Source: Palsa-504 sp963744575 (lineage in GTDB: Bacteria; Actinomycetota; Actinomycetes; Streptosporangiales; Streptosporangiaceae). From it: a stretch of 64,000 nt of DNA. Numbering within the stretch: position 1 is the stretch's first letter; each line of letters opens with the position of its first letter. The stretch lies in NCBI GenBank assembly GCA_963744575.1, contig CAVUUF010000025.1:62001-126000 (forward strand). Direction: 5' to 3'. The notes below the pieces were generated by a model, which was not told the origin of the DNA, ran no database searches, and saw nothing but the letters and a program-made list of their open reading frames with translations. The translations under genes were made by a program, and so were the position numbers. Shown here in pieces: positions 18,987 to 27,792 of the stretch.

Positions 18987-19018
18987 GGAAGAATCAGGGC
19001 GCCGAGGAGTCAGGCGCC
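18931..19018. repeat. Perfect 44-bp tandem duplication spanning the coaD stop codon
   Basis: Positions 18931-18974 and 18975-19018 are identical base for base. Each unit itself starts with GAGGAAGAAT twice. Because 44 is not a multiple of three, copy 2 is read in another frame and supplies the TGA at 18984-18986. Confidence 0.95.
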
Positions 19019-19142
19019 GAGGAGTAGCCGCCTAGGAGGAGGCCGGGCGGAATACCAGCGGACCGCGATCAAGTTGGGAATACCGCGCGTCGCCGGTAGG
19101 CTATGCGCTCGGCTTCCACTAGCTTTACACGAGTAAACTGTC

Positions 19143-19841
19143 ATGCCCAGCACACGCACACACGCCCCTCGCGGGGCGCTTGTCTTTGACACGCGCACGC
19201 TCGGCCGCCAGGCCGGGTCCGCGCTGACCCAGAAGCGGACCGTCCCCGCCCCGGATGACCTGCGCCTGGAACTAATCGGCGTTCCCGTCGGCGCCGACGT
19301 CGCCCTCGAGGTCAGGTTCGAGGCGGTGTCCGAAGGCGTCCTCGCCACCGGGACCGCCACCGCGCCGCTCGCGGGCGAGTGCGCGCGCTGCCTGACCCCG
19401 CTGACCTCGTCGGTTACCGTCGGCTTTCAGGAGCTCTACCTGTACGCCGACGGCCGCCACGAAAGGTCCGGCAAGCACGACAAGCACGTCACGCTTGACA
19501 AGCGCGTCAAGCGTGACAGCCACGATAAGCAAGACAAGCTCGACAGGCATGACGAGCACGAGGAGCAGGACGACGAGGAACGCTACCTCGACGGCGACCT
19601 GCTCGACCTGGAGCCGGCCTTCCGGGACGCGGTGGTGCTCGCGCTGCCGATGTCACCGCTGTGCCGGGAGGACTGTCCCGGGCTGTGCGTCGAGTGCGGC
19701 GTACCGCTCGCCGACGCGGGCCCCGGCCACCGGCACGAGGAGGCGGCCGACCCGAGGTGGGCGGCCCTGAAGCAGTTCGGCGACCAGGCCATCGACCACA
19801 CCGACCGGCGCGCCGGCGCCATCGATCTACAGGAGGGCTGA
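19143..19841 (+). CDS. DUF177/YceD family protein
   Basis: This protein, usually encoded just before rpmF, is implicated in 23S rRNA maturation in bacteria and plants. The family blocks are LVFDTRTLGRQAG, TATAPLAGECARCLTPL, the FQELYLY strand and LCREDCPGLCVECG with paired cysteines. Between them (around residues 105-150) is a highly charged insertion rich in H, K, D and E (KHDKH, RDSHDKQDKLDRHDEHEEQ), not typical of the family. The start is ATG at 19143. The stop is immediately followed by rpmF, so they are co-translated. Confidence 0.92.
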   Translation: MPSTRTHAPRGALVFDTRTLGRQAGSALTQKRTVPAPDDLRLELIGVPVGADVALEVRFEAVSEGVLATGTATAPLAGECARCLTPLTSSVTVGFQELYLYADGRHERSGKHDKHVTLDKRVKRDSHDKQDKLDRHDEHEEQDDEERYLDGDLLDLEPAFRDAVVLALPMSPLCREDCPGLCVECGVPLADAGPGHRHEEAADPRWAALKQFGDQAIDHTDRRAGAIDLQEG

Positions 19842-19842
19842 C

Positions 19843-20019
19843 GTGGCGGTTCCCAAGCGGAGGATGTCCCGCAGTAACACCCGTTCCAGGCGTTCGAACT
19901 GGAAGACCACCGCACCCGCGCTGGTGGACTGCCCGCAGTGCCACGAGCGCAAGCTGCCGCACGTAGCCTGCCCGACCTGCGGCACCTACCGGCGGCGCCA
20001 GGTCATCACGCCATCCTGA
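19843..20019 (+). CDS. rpmF: Large ribosomal subunit protein bL32
   Basis: Read directly from the DNA: GTG at 19843 to TGA at 20019, 58 residues beginning VAVPKRRMSRSNTRSRRSNW. The pairs CPQC and CPTCG are the four zinc ligands (C+ form), and the ending TYRRRQVI is typical for L32. It starts one base after the DUF177 stop, a conserved pairing. Together with L28 above this means both window ribosomal zinc proteins are the zinc-binding paralogues. Confidence 0.96.
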   Translation: MAVPKRRMSRSNTRSRRSNWKTTAPALVDCPQCHERKLPHVACPTCGTYRRRQVITPS

Positions 20020-20106
20020 GGAAGCTGACCGGTCCGGGGAGCACAAGCGAGGGTTACACATAGCGCCCGGCCGGGCATGATCAGCGAATGCTGGGAGGAG
20101 GACGCG

Positions 20107-20910
20107 TTGGGCGTCGTGAGCCGGTCCTGGGACGGCGGTGTGAACGCCGGAAGAGATCCCGCTGAGCTCCGGCACGCCCTCGGCGTGCCCATCATGCCCG
20201 CCTCGCTCGAGCGCGCGCTCACGCATCGTTCCTACGCCTACGAGAACGACAACCCGCCCACCAACGAGCGGCTCGAGTTCCTCGGCGACTCGGTTCTCGG
20301 CCTGGTCGTGACCGACACCCTGTATCGCGGCTACCCGAACCTACCCGAGGGGCACCTGGCCAAGCTCCGCGCCGCGGTGGTCCAGATGGGCGCGCTCGCC
20401 GAGGTGGCTCGCGAGCTGAGCCTGGGCGCCTACGTCCGGCTCGGCCGCGGCGAGCAGGTCACCGGCGGCCGCAACAAGCCCTCGATCCTGGCCGACACGC
20501 TCGAGGCGGTGATCGGCGCGGTGTACATCGACTGCGGCCTGGCCGAGGCGAGCGCGCTGGTGCACCGCCTGTTCGACGCGGTCATCGCCCGGTCGGCCCG
20601 GCTGGGCGCCGGCCTGGACTGGAAGACCTCGCTGCAGGAACTCACCGCGGTCAAGATGCTCGGAGTGCCGGACTACCAGGTCGAGGAGAGCGGTCCGGAC
20701 CACCAGAAGTCGTTCCGTGCCGTGGTCAGGGTGGGCGGCCGGGTACTCGGTTCCGGCGTGGGACGCACTAAGAAGGCGGCCGAACAGCAGGCGGCCGAAG
20801 CGGCCTGGCGCACGATCACCGCCGAGTCCGAGGGCCTGGCCTCGGGGAACGGCGACCTGAGCCAGGGCAAGGACGACGGGGGAACGCCGGGCCCCGGGCG
20901 GGATGCCTGA
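20107..20910 (+). CDS. rnc: Ribonuclease III
   Basis: Double-strand-specific RNase for rRNA processing. LTHRSYAYEN, NERLEFLGDSVLGLVV (catalytic signature), ADTLEAVIGAVYID and the C-terminal double-stranded RNA-binding domain (KTSLQELTA... KKAAEQQAAEAA) are all present. TTG at 20107 is preferred because GGGAGGAGG lies five bases upstream; GTG at 20116 is an alternative. The last 25 residues are Gly/Asp-rich. It overlaps mutM by eight bases. Confidence 0.95.
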   Translation: MGVVSRSWDGGVNAGRDPAELRHALGVPIMPASLERALTHRSYAYENDNPPTNERLEFLGDSVLGLVVTDTLYRGYPNLPEGHLAKLRAAVVQMGALAEVARELSLGAYVRLGRGEQVTGGRNKPSILADTLEAVIGAVYIDCGLAEASALVHRLFDAVIARSARLGAGLDWKTSLQELTAVKMLGVPDYQVEESGPDHQKSFRAVVRVGGRVLGSGVGRTKKAAEQQAAEAAWRTITAESEGLASGNGDLSQGKDDGGTPGPGRDA

Positions 20911-21754
20911 GCTTCCCGAGGTCGAGACGGTCCGCCGCGGCCTGGAGCATCACGTCGTAGGCCGCGCCATCGAATCCGCCCGCGTCCTGCATCCCCGTGC
21001 CGTGCGCAGGCAGCCCGCCGGCCCGGCCGAATTCGAGTCCGCCCTGGCCGGGCGCACCCTGGACCGCGCCAGGCGGCGGGGCAAGTACCTGTGGCTGGCG
21101 GTGGGCGAGGACGCCCTGCTGGCGCACCTCGGGATGAGCGGGCAGCTGCTCGTCGTCCCCCCGGACCAGCCGCTCTCGCCGCACGTCAGGATCTGGTTCC
21201 GCTTCAAAGATGCCGGGCCCGACCTGCGGTTCACTGACCAGCGGACGTTCGGCCACATGTGCGTGGTGCGCGACGGCGCCGAACTGCCCGCGCCGATCGC
21301 GCACATCGCCCCCGACCCGTTCGAGGCGGCCTTCGACCCGGCCGCCCTGACCCGGCGGCTGCGCGCCCGTCACACCGGGGTCAAGCGAGCGCTGCTGGAC
21401 CAGTCGCTGATCAGCGGCGTCGGCAACATCTACGCCGACGAGGCGCTGTGGCGGGCCAGGCTGCACTGGGCCCGGCCCACCGAGACGCTGACCGGACCCG
21501 AGGTGAGCCGCCTGCTCGCCGCGGTCCGCGAGGTGCTCGGCGAGGCCCTGGCCGCTGGCGGTACCTCGTTCGACGACATGTACGTCGACGTCAACGGGGA
21601 GAGCGGCTACTTCGAGCGGTCGCTCGCGGTGTACGGCCGGGCGGGCTTCCCGTGCCTGCGCTGCGGCTCGCCGATCCGGCGCGATCCGTTCATGAACCGG
21701 TCCGCCTACACCTGCCCGCGCTGCCAGCCCCGGCCCCGCCGCGCCCGCCGGTAG
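20903..21754 (+). CDS. mutM: Formamidopyrimidine-DNA glycosylase
   Basis: Base-excision enzyme for 8-oxoguanine, 283 residues. It starts PELPEVETVRRGL with the catalytic proline and glutamate. HLGMSGQLL, the DQRTFG block and SGVGNIYADEALWRA are the DNA-reading motifs. The C-terminal zinc finger is CLRCGSPI...CPRCQ. The ATG overlaps the end of rnc, as in many actinobacteria. Confidence 0.97.
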   Translation: MPELPEVETVRRGLEHHVVGRAIESARVLHPRAVRRQPAGPAEFESALAGRTLDRARRRGKYLWLAVGEDALLAHLGMSGQLLVVPPDQPLSPHVRIWFRFKDAGPDLRFTDQRTFGHMCVVRDGAELPAPIAHIAPDPFEAAFDPAALTRRLRARHTGVKRALLDQSLISGVGNIYADEALWRARLHWARPTETLTGPEVSRLLAAVREVLGEALAAGGTSFDDMYVDVNGESGYFERSLAVYGRAGFPCLRCGSPIRRDPFMNRSAYTCPRCQPRPRRARR

Positions 21755-21893
21755 CAGCCGGGCGGTTACCGGCGGTGAGACGGGCGCCCCGAAAATGGCT
21801 TGTTACCGACGATAAGGTGTATAACCGGCATCCAGCGGGCGCTCAACTTGACCAGCCCACGCCAGGATGGGACACTGATTGCTGTTGGTTGCG

Positions 21894-21909
21894 CGCGCGG
21901 ATCCGCGCG
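21894..21909. promoter_or_regulatory. Perfect 16-bp palindrome upstream of the coiled-coil gene
   Basis: CGCGCGGATCCGCGCG is fully self-complementary, 50 bases before the start of the next gene. It could be an operator or form a cruciform/hairpin in the leader RNA. A TATAAC hexamer lies upstream near 21821, but no matching -35 at normal spacing is obvious. Confidence 0.4.
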
Positions 21910-21958
21910 TGTTAAGTATGTGCCCACTCTGGTCACTCAGCGTGGAGGACCTTTAACA

Positions 21959-22150
21959 ATGGCGAAGGCTCTATTCGGCCACGTCGGCGGTCCCGATCCC
22001 CGCATGATTTCCGAGATGCGCCGCCTCCAGCAGCGAGTACGCGACCTGGAAGCCGAGCTTGTGCGGCTTCAGGAAGAGAATGACGCGCTTATGGTTGAGG
22101 CTGGCCACGAGGACGTGTTGGTGCCGGATCGCGAGCCTGCGTACGTCTGA
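21959..22150 (+). CDS. Small conserved actinobacterial coiled-coil protein
   Basis: A 63-residue protein, MAKALFGHVGGPDPRMIS followed by a heptad-like helix (EMRRLQQRVRDLEAELVRLQEEND) and an acidic end. Similar short proteins with an invariant MAKALxGHVGG..DPR start occur across Actinomycetes; I know no assigned function. ATG at 21959 follows GTGGAGGACC. It is followed by a hairpin at 22193-22216, so it is probably its own transcription unit between mutM and smc. Confidence 0.85.
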   Translation: MAKALFGHVGGPDPRMISEMRRLQQRVRDLEAELVRLQEENDALMVEAGHEDVLVPDREPAYV

Positions 22151-22192
22151 CGAACGCGGGCAGGACGCGGCCAAAACGACAAGGAACGGATC

Positions 22193-22216
22193 AGGGGCGT
22201 CTATGGCGGCGCCCCT
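22193..22216 (+). terminator. Hairpin after the coiled-coil gene
   Basis: AGGGGCG and CGCCCCT form a 7-bp stem with a 10-base loop 43 bases after the stop codon, followed by CTTCGTTGTC. The U-tract is weak, as is usual in actinobacteria. Confidence 0.5.
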
Positions 22217-22444
22217 CTTCGTTGTCCCGTGATTTCCAGCAGTCACACGGGTACCAAACCGCGGCCGCCAGGCGGCACTGACGCCGGAGTTCCCCAGCGG
22301 ACTTCCGGCCAGTTCGGCATGCCTGCCCCGAAAAGCGGCACGCGAGCTTAGCTGCAGTTCACCATTTCTGACACTGCCGGGCGGTAAGGTGCGGGGAGCC
22401 AGGTGAGCCAGCCCAGCTGAGTCAGCAGGGAGGAGGGGCTGCAC

Positions 22445-25400
22445 TTGTACCTGAAGAGCCTCACCCTGCGCGGCTTCAAGTCCTTCGCCTCGGCCACCAC
22501 GCTCCGCCTCGAACCCGGCATCACCTGTGTCGTCGGCCCGAACGGCTCGGGCAAATCCAACGTCGTGGACGCCCTGTCCTGGGTGATGGGCGAGCAGGGA
22601 GTCAAGTCGCTGCGCGGCGGCAAGATGGAGGACGTCGTCTTCGCCGGCACGACCTCGCGGCCGCCGCTGGGCCGGGCCGAGGTGACGCTGACCATCGACA
22701 ACAGCGACGGCGCCCTGCCGATCGAGTACGCCGAGGTCACCATCAGCCGGCTGATGTTCAGGTCCGGGCAGAGCGAGTACGCCATCAACGGCGATCACTG
22801 CCGTCTGCTCGACGTCCAGGAACTACTGTCCGACTCGGGCCTGGGCCGGGAGATGCACGTGATCGTCGGGCAGGGCCAGCTCGACGACATCCTGCACGCC
22901 GGCCCGGAGGCCAGGCGCGCCCTGATCGAAGAAGCGGCCGGCGTGCTCAAGCACCGCAAGCGCAAGGAGAAGGCGCTGCGCAAGCTGGAGGCGATGCAGG
23001 CCAACCTGACCCGGCTCGTCGACCTCACCGCCGAGCTGAGCCGCCGGCTCAAGCCGCTTGGCCGGCAGGCCGAGGTGGCCAGGAAGGCCGCCGTCATCCA
23101 GGCCGAGCTGCGGGACGCGCGACTGCGGCTGCTCGCCGACGACTACGTGACGCTCGCCGCCGACCTGGCCAGGGACGAGGCGGACGAGGCCGCCGTGCTG
23201 GCCAGGCGCGCCGCCCTGGAGCAGGAGCTGGCCCAGGCCAGGGCCAGGGAGACCGGGCTGGACCAGGGCGCCCAGCAGGCCTCGGCCGTGCTGGCCCGGG
23301 CCCAGGAGACCTGGTTCGCGCTGTCCTCGCTGACCGAGCGGCTGCGCGGCACCCAGCACCTGGCCGCGCAGCGGCACCGCCTGCTGACCGAGCCGGGCGA
23401 GCCGGAGCGCCCCGGCCGCGACCCGGACGAGCTCGACCGTCAGGCCGAGGAGCTGCGCGAGGAAGAAGACGTGCTGACCGGCCGGCTCGAGCGCGGCCGC
23501 GAGGTGCTGGCCGCCGCGGTCGCCGGGCGCGCCGCGGCCGAGGCCGAGCTCGCCGCGGCCGAACGCCGGATCGCCCAGGGCGCCAGGGCCGCCGCCGCCC
23601 GGGCCGGGCGGATGGCCCGGCTGCGTGAGCAGGTCGGCGCGGCCGACAGCCGCAGCGCCGCCGCCCAGGAGGAGATGGACCGGCTCGAGGTCTCCGCCGC
23701 CGAGGCCCGCGAGCGCGCCGCCTTCGCCCAGGACGAGTACGAGCAGATGCAGGAGTTGTCCGGCGGCCCCGACGAAGACCGTAGCGGGCTGGTCGCCGCG
23801 CACGAGCAGGCCGCCGCGAGCCTCGCCGAATGTGCCGAACGGGCCAAGGTTCTCCGCACCGCGGAACGTGAATCGGCCCGCGGGCTGGCCGCGAGGCGGG
23901 CGCGAGCCGACGCGCTGGCCGAAGCCGCCCGGCGCGGCGCGGACGCCTCTGCGGCCCTGCTCGCCGACCCGGCCCGATTCGGCGGCGTGGTCGGCTCGTT
24001 CGCCGCCCGGCTGCGGGTGGCCGAGGGCTACGAGGTGGCGATCGCCGCGGCCCTGGGCGCCGCCGCCGACGCGGTAGCGGTGGCCGGCCTGGACGCGGCC
24101 GCGCAGATCCTGGCCACCCTGCGCCGCGACGACGCCGGCAGCGCCGCCCTGGTCATCGTCACCGAAACCGCCACCCCACCCCTCCCATCCGCCATATCCA
24201 CCCCCCGGACATCCTCCGCCCCCACAACCGCACCCGCCTCCGCAGCCACCACCACCGCCCCTTCCGCTGCAACCTCACCCATCCCATCCGCCGCGCGGGG
24301 CTCAGGTCTGGTTCGCGCTGCCGACCTGGTCCAGGCCCCGGACGGCCTGGCGGAGGCCGCGGCGGAGCTTCTTCGCGACGTGGCGGTCGCGGATGACCTG
24401 GAGCACGCACGCCAGATCGTTCGGGAAAATCCTGGTCTGAAGACCGTGACCCAGTCCGGTGACGTGCTCGGTCCGCACTGGGCCCGGGGCGGCGGCGCGC
24501 GGCCGCAGAGCGTGCTCGAGCTGCGGGCCGCGGCGGACGAGGCGGCGGCCGGGCTGGCCGGGGCCGAGCAGCGGTGCGACGAGGCGGCGCGCGAGCTGGC
24601 GGTCGCGGCCGCGGCCGAGGAGGTCGCCCGGCAGGCGGTGGCGCAGACGCTGGCCCGCAGGCACGAGGCCGACGCGGCGGCGGCGGAGATCTCCGGCCGG
24701 CTCGGCGGGCTGGCGGGCGCGGCCCGGGCCGCCCGGGAGGAGGCCGAACGGCTGGACGCCGCCATCACCTCGGCCCGGCTGGCGGCGGAGAAGGACCTGG
24801 ACCGGCTCGAACAGCTCCGACTGGAGCTGGCCGAGGCCGAAGCCCAGGAAGACGCCGAGGAACCGGACGAGCCGCACCACCACCTGGCCCGGGAGGATCT
24901 CGCCGGGCGCGGCACGGCGGCGCGGAATGCCGAGATGGAGGCCAGGCTCGAGGTCAGGACGGCCGAGGAGCGGCTGCGCGCGATCAGCGGTCGCGCCGAG
25001 TCGTTGTCCGCCGCCGCGGCCGCCGAACGCGCCACGCGCCAGCGGGCGGCGCGGCGGCGCCAGCGCCGGGCCGTCCAGGCCGCCGTGGCCCGGGCCGTCG
25101 CGCTGGGCGCGCGGTACGCGGTCGAGGCGGCCGAGCAGTCGGTCAGCCAGGCCCTGGCCCGGCGGGCCGAGGCCGAGGCGGCCAGCAGCGGCGGCGCCGC
25201 CGAGCTGAAGGCGGTCCGGGTCCGGGTCCGGGAGCTGGCCGCCGAGCTGGACACCGTGGTGAACACCGCGCATGGCACCGAGATTGCCCGGGCCGAGCAC
25301 CGGCTGCGGCTGCAGCAGCTGGCCGAGCACGCGCTGGAGGAGTTCGGGGTCGACGCGGACGCCCTGGTGGCGGAGTACGGCCCCGAGGTGCCCGTGCCCG

Positions 25401-26122
25401 TGATCGGTGATGAGGGGGCCCTGCCGTCGCGGTTCGAGCGGGCCGCGGCCGAGCGCCGGGCCGCTGACGCGCAGCGCCAGCTCGACCGGCTTGGCCAGGT
25501 CAACCCGCTGGCCCTGGAGGAATTCGAGGCGCTCACCGAGCGGCACAACTTCCTGGCCACTCAGCTCGAGGACCTCCGCAAGACGCGGCGCGACCTGCTC
25601 ACCGTGGTCAAGGAGGTCGACGACCGGGTGCAGGAGGTGTTCGCGTCCGCGTATGCCGATACCGCCCGCGAGTTCGAGCAGCTCTTCGCGCGCCTGTTCC
25701 CCGGCGGCCAGGGCCACCTGGTGCTGACCGAACCGGATGACATGCTCGCCACCGGCATCGAGATCGAGGCGCGGCCGCCGGGCAAGAAGGTCAAGCGGCT
25801 GTCGCTGCTGTCCGGCGGTGAGCGGTCGCTGACCGCCATCGCCTACCTGTTCGCGATCTTCAAGGCCCGTCCGTCGCCGTTCTACGTGCTCGACGAGGTC
25901 GAGGCGGCCCTGGACGACACCAACCTGCAGCGGCTGCTGCTGGTGTTCGAGGAGCTCCGGGAGAGCTCGCAGCTCATCGTCATCACCCACCAGCGCCGCA
26001 CCATGGAGGCCGCCGACGCCCTCTACGGCATCACCATGCGCGGCGACGGCGTCTCCGCCGTCATCAGCCAGCAGATAGCCACCCGCCAGCCCGCAGCCAC
26101 CGCCACCCGCCAGCCCGCCTGA
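22445..26122 (+). CDS. smc: Chromosome partition protein SMC
   Basis: A 1225-residue condensin ATPase. LKSLTLRGFKSFASATTL and GPNGSGKSNVVDALSWV (Walker A) form the N-terminal head; long Ala/Glu/Arg-rich coiled coils flank a hinge near residues 500-660; LSLLSGGERSLTAIAYLFAI (ABC signature) and VLDEVEAALDD (Walker B/D-loop) form the C-terminal head. TTG at 22445 follows GGAGGAGGGG. The hinge has an unusual Pro/Ser/Thr/Ala insertion at about residues 573-620 (ATPPLPSAIST onward) with different base composition (C-rich). The C-terminus ends in a repeated ATRQPA. Apart from these the protein is complete. Confidence 0.97.
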   Translation: MYLKSLTLRGFKSFASATTLRLEPGITCVVGPNGSGKSNVVDALSWVMGEQGVKSLRGGKMEDVVFAGTTSRPPLGRAEVTLTIDNSDGALPIEYAEVTISRLMFRSGQSEYAINGDHCRLLDVQELLSDSGLGREMHVIVGQGQLDDILHAGPEARRALIEEAAGVLKHRKRKEKALRKLEAMQANLTRLVDLTAELSRRLKPLGRQAEVARKAAVIQAELRDARLRLLADDYVTLAADLARDEADEAAVLARRAALEQELAQARARETGLDQGAQQASAVLARAQETWFALSSLTERLRGTQHLAAQRHRLLTEPGEPERPGRDPDELDRQAEELREEEDVLTGRLERGREVLAAAVAGRAAAEAELAAAERRIAQGARAAAARAGRMARLREQVGAADSRSAAAQEEMDRLEVSAAEARERAAFAQDEYEQMQELSGGPDEDRSGLVAAHEQAAASLAECAERAKVLRTAERESARGLAARRARADALAEAARRGADASAALLADPARFGGVVGSFAARLRVAEGYEVAIAAALGAAADAVAVAGLDAAAQILATLRRDDAGSAALVIVTETATPPLPSAISTPRTSSAPTTAPASAATTTAPSAATSPIPSAARGSGLVRAADLVQAPDGLAEAAAELLRDVAVADDLEHARQIVRENPGLKTVTQSGDVLGPHWARGGGARPQSVLELRAAADEAAAGLAGAEQRCDEAARELAVAAAAEEVARQAVAQTLARRHEADAAAAEISGRLGGLAGAARAAREEAERLDAAITSARLAAEKDLDRLEQLRLELAEAEAQEDAEEPDEPHHHLAREDLAGRGTAARNAEMEARLEVRTAEERLRAISGRAESLSAAAAAERATRQRAARRRQRRAVQAAVARAVALGARYAVEAAEQSVSQALARRAEAEAASSGGAAELKAVRVRVRELAAELDTVVNTAHGTEIARAEHRLRLQQLAEHALEEFGVDADALVAEYGPEVPVPVIGDEGALPSRFERAAAERRAADAQRQLDRLGQVNPLALEEFEALTERHNFLATQLEDLRKTRRDLLTVVKEVDDRVQEVFASAYADTAREFEQLFARLFPGGQGHLVLTEPDDMLATGIEIEARPPGKKVKRLSLLSGGERSLTAIAYLFAIFKARPSPFYVLDEVEAALDDTNLQRLLLVFEELRESSQLIVITHQRRTMEAADALYGITMRGDGVSAVISQQIATRQPAATATRQPA
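24165..24305. repeat. Low-complexity C-rich insert in the SMC hinge region
   Basis: About 47 codons of Pro/Thr/Ser/Ala interrupt the hinge between VIVTETA and GLVRAADLV. The plus strand is pyrimidine-rich here, unlike the surrounding GCC/GAG/CTG-rich coiled-coil code. Confidence 0.75.
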
Positions 26123-26393
26123 CCCGCGCGAGCCCAGCCCCGCAGATACCCCATCGCCCGCCTGACCGCACCGAAACAGGCGCGTGACGGCCACCACTTC
26201 TCCGTCCAAGCCAGACCCGCCACCTCCGGAAGCTCAGGAGCATCTGGGATCACACACTTAGGTGCAGCCTGCCGGTAGGTTGGCGGACGACCTTGGCGGC
26301 GGCGCCGGAGTCGGCGGCGCCGGCGTCGGCGCCGCGACCCGGACGACCCCGCCGGATACGGCCCTCACCGGGGTCTGGGAGACTGTGAGCCTG

Positions 26394-27545
26394 ATGGAAT
26401 ACGTGATCCTGATCGTTGTCATCGCCGTCCTGGCGGTCGCCGTCGGCGGTTTGGTGCTGTTCATGCGCCCGCGGCGGGGCCGCCACATCGGGGCGCCCGG
26501 GGATCAGGCTCCGGTCGAGCCCTCGGCCGGGCCGACGCCGGGCGGCGGCGGGGAGGCTGAGCAAGTCGCCGTGCCGGAAACGCCCGCCGCCGCGACGAGC
26601 GTACTCGAGGTCGAGCGCCCGCCGCCGTCGGCGGGGCGGTTGGTCCGGCTGCGGGCCCGGCTGGCCAGGTCGCAGAGTTCGGTGGGGTCGGCGCTGCTGA
26701 GCCTGCTGTCCAGGGAGCGGCTCGACGACGACACCTGGGACGAGATCGAAGAGGTGCTGATCACCGCCGACGTGGGCGTGGCGCCCGCCCGGCTGATGGC
26801 GGACGACCTGCGCACCAAGGTCAAGGTTCTCGGCACGCGGACCCCGGATGAGGTGCGCGGCCTGCTCAAGACCGAGCTACTCACCCAGCTCGGCGAGGAC
26901 ATCGACCGCTCGCTGCACGTCTCGCCGCACAACGGCGTGCCCGCGGTGGTCCTCATGGTAGGGGTGAACGGCACCGGCAAGACCACGACCTGCGGCAAGC
27001 TCGCCCGGGCGCTGATCGGAGACGGCCGCACCGTGCTGCTCGGGGCGGCCGACACCTTCCGCGCCGCTGCGGCCGACCAGCTGCAGACGTGGGGGCAGCG
27101 GGTGGGTGCCGAGACGGTGCGAGCCGACCGCGAGGGTGCGGACCCGGCCAGCGTGGCCTTCGAAGCGGTAAGCGAGGGCATCGAGACCGGGGTCGACGCG
27201 GTCATCGTCGACACCGCCGGCCGGCTGCACACCAAGGTCGGGCTGATGGACGAGCTCGGCAAGGTCAAGCGCGTGGTGGAGAAGAAGACCACGGTCGATG
27301 AGGTGCTGCTGGTGCTCGACGCGACGACGGGCCAGAACGGCCTGCGCCAGGCCCGGGTCTTCGCCGAGGTGGTCGACATCACCGGCATCGTGCTGACCAA
27401 GCTGGACGGCACGGCCAAGGGCGGCATCGTCATCGCGGTCCAGCGTGAGCTGGGCGTTCCCGTCAAGCTCGTCGGCCTCGGCGAGGGACCGGACGACCTG
27501 GCCCCGTTCGACCCCGGCGCCTTCGTGGACGCCATCCTCGGCTGA
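26394..27545 (+). CDS. ftsY: Signal recognition particle receptor FtsY
   Basis: SRP-family GTPase at the membrane. An N-terminal hydrophobic anchor (EYVILIVVIAVLAVAVGGLV) is followed by a variable linker and the NG domain: GVNGTGKTTTCGKLA (G1), DTFRAAAADQL, DTAGRLHTK (G3), TKLDGTAKGG (G4) and GLGEGPDDL. ATG at 26394 puts the anchor at the N-terminus as in other actinobacteria; GTG at 26385 is possible. The stop codon lies in the first copy of a 21-bp tandem repeat. glnB follows after 247 bases instead of the usual amtB. Confidence 0.96.
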   Translation: MEYVILIVVIAVLAVAVGGLVLFMRPRRGRHIGAPGDQAPVEPSAGPTPGGGGEAEQVAVPETPAAATSVLEVERPPPSAGRLVRLRARLARSQSSVGSALLSLLSRERLDDDTWDEIEEVLITADVGVAPARLMADDLRTKVKVLGTRTPDEVRGLLKTELLTQLGEDIDRSLHVSPHNGVPAVVLMVGVNGTGKTTTCGKLARALIGDGRTVLLGAADTFRAAAADQLQTWGQRVGAETVRADREGADPASVAFEAVSEGIETGVDAVIVDTAGRLHTKVGLMDELGKVKRVVEKKTTVDEVLLVLDATTGQNGLRQARVFAEVVDITGIVLTKLDGTAKGGIVIAVQRELGVPVKLVGLGEGPDDLAPFDPGAFVDAILG

Positions 27546-27624
27546 GGGCTCAAACTCTCAAGCTGAGGACTCGGATTCCCAGGCTGAGGACTCGGATTCG
27601 CAAGCTGAGGGTTCAGATTCCCGG
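27541..27624. repeat. 21-bp tandem repeat at the ftsY stop codon
   Basis: GCTGAGG recurs at 27541, 27562, 27583 and 27604 with imperfect 21-bp units (GCTGAGGACTCGGATTCCCAG type). The first copy carries the ftsY TGA. In another frame the repeat is open and would encode AEDSDSQ heptapeptides, but no gene start supports translation there. Confidence 0.9.
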
Positions 27625-27792
27625 CTGACCTGGCCCGGCGGCGACCCCCGGAGAGGCGACGCCTCGGCGGCGACGCCCGGAAACATGCCTGTAACACGGG
27701 CCCGGGGTGTTTCACGCGCCCGACACACGCCGACGCCTCCGGTGAAACCTCGGCATCAGATCGTCGGTACAGGACTGGCGAAGGGACACCAG

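Noticed and set aside
24028..26209. Long antisense frames across smc
   Set aside because: Composition is Ser/Ala/Arg- or Gly/Leu-rich noise produced by the coiled-coil codons on the other strand.
27670..27790. Possible gene in the ftsY-glnB spacer reading through the 21-bp repeat
   Set aside because: The AEDSDSQ frame has no start signal before glnB and its continuation simply merges with glnB.
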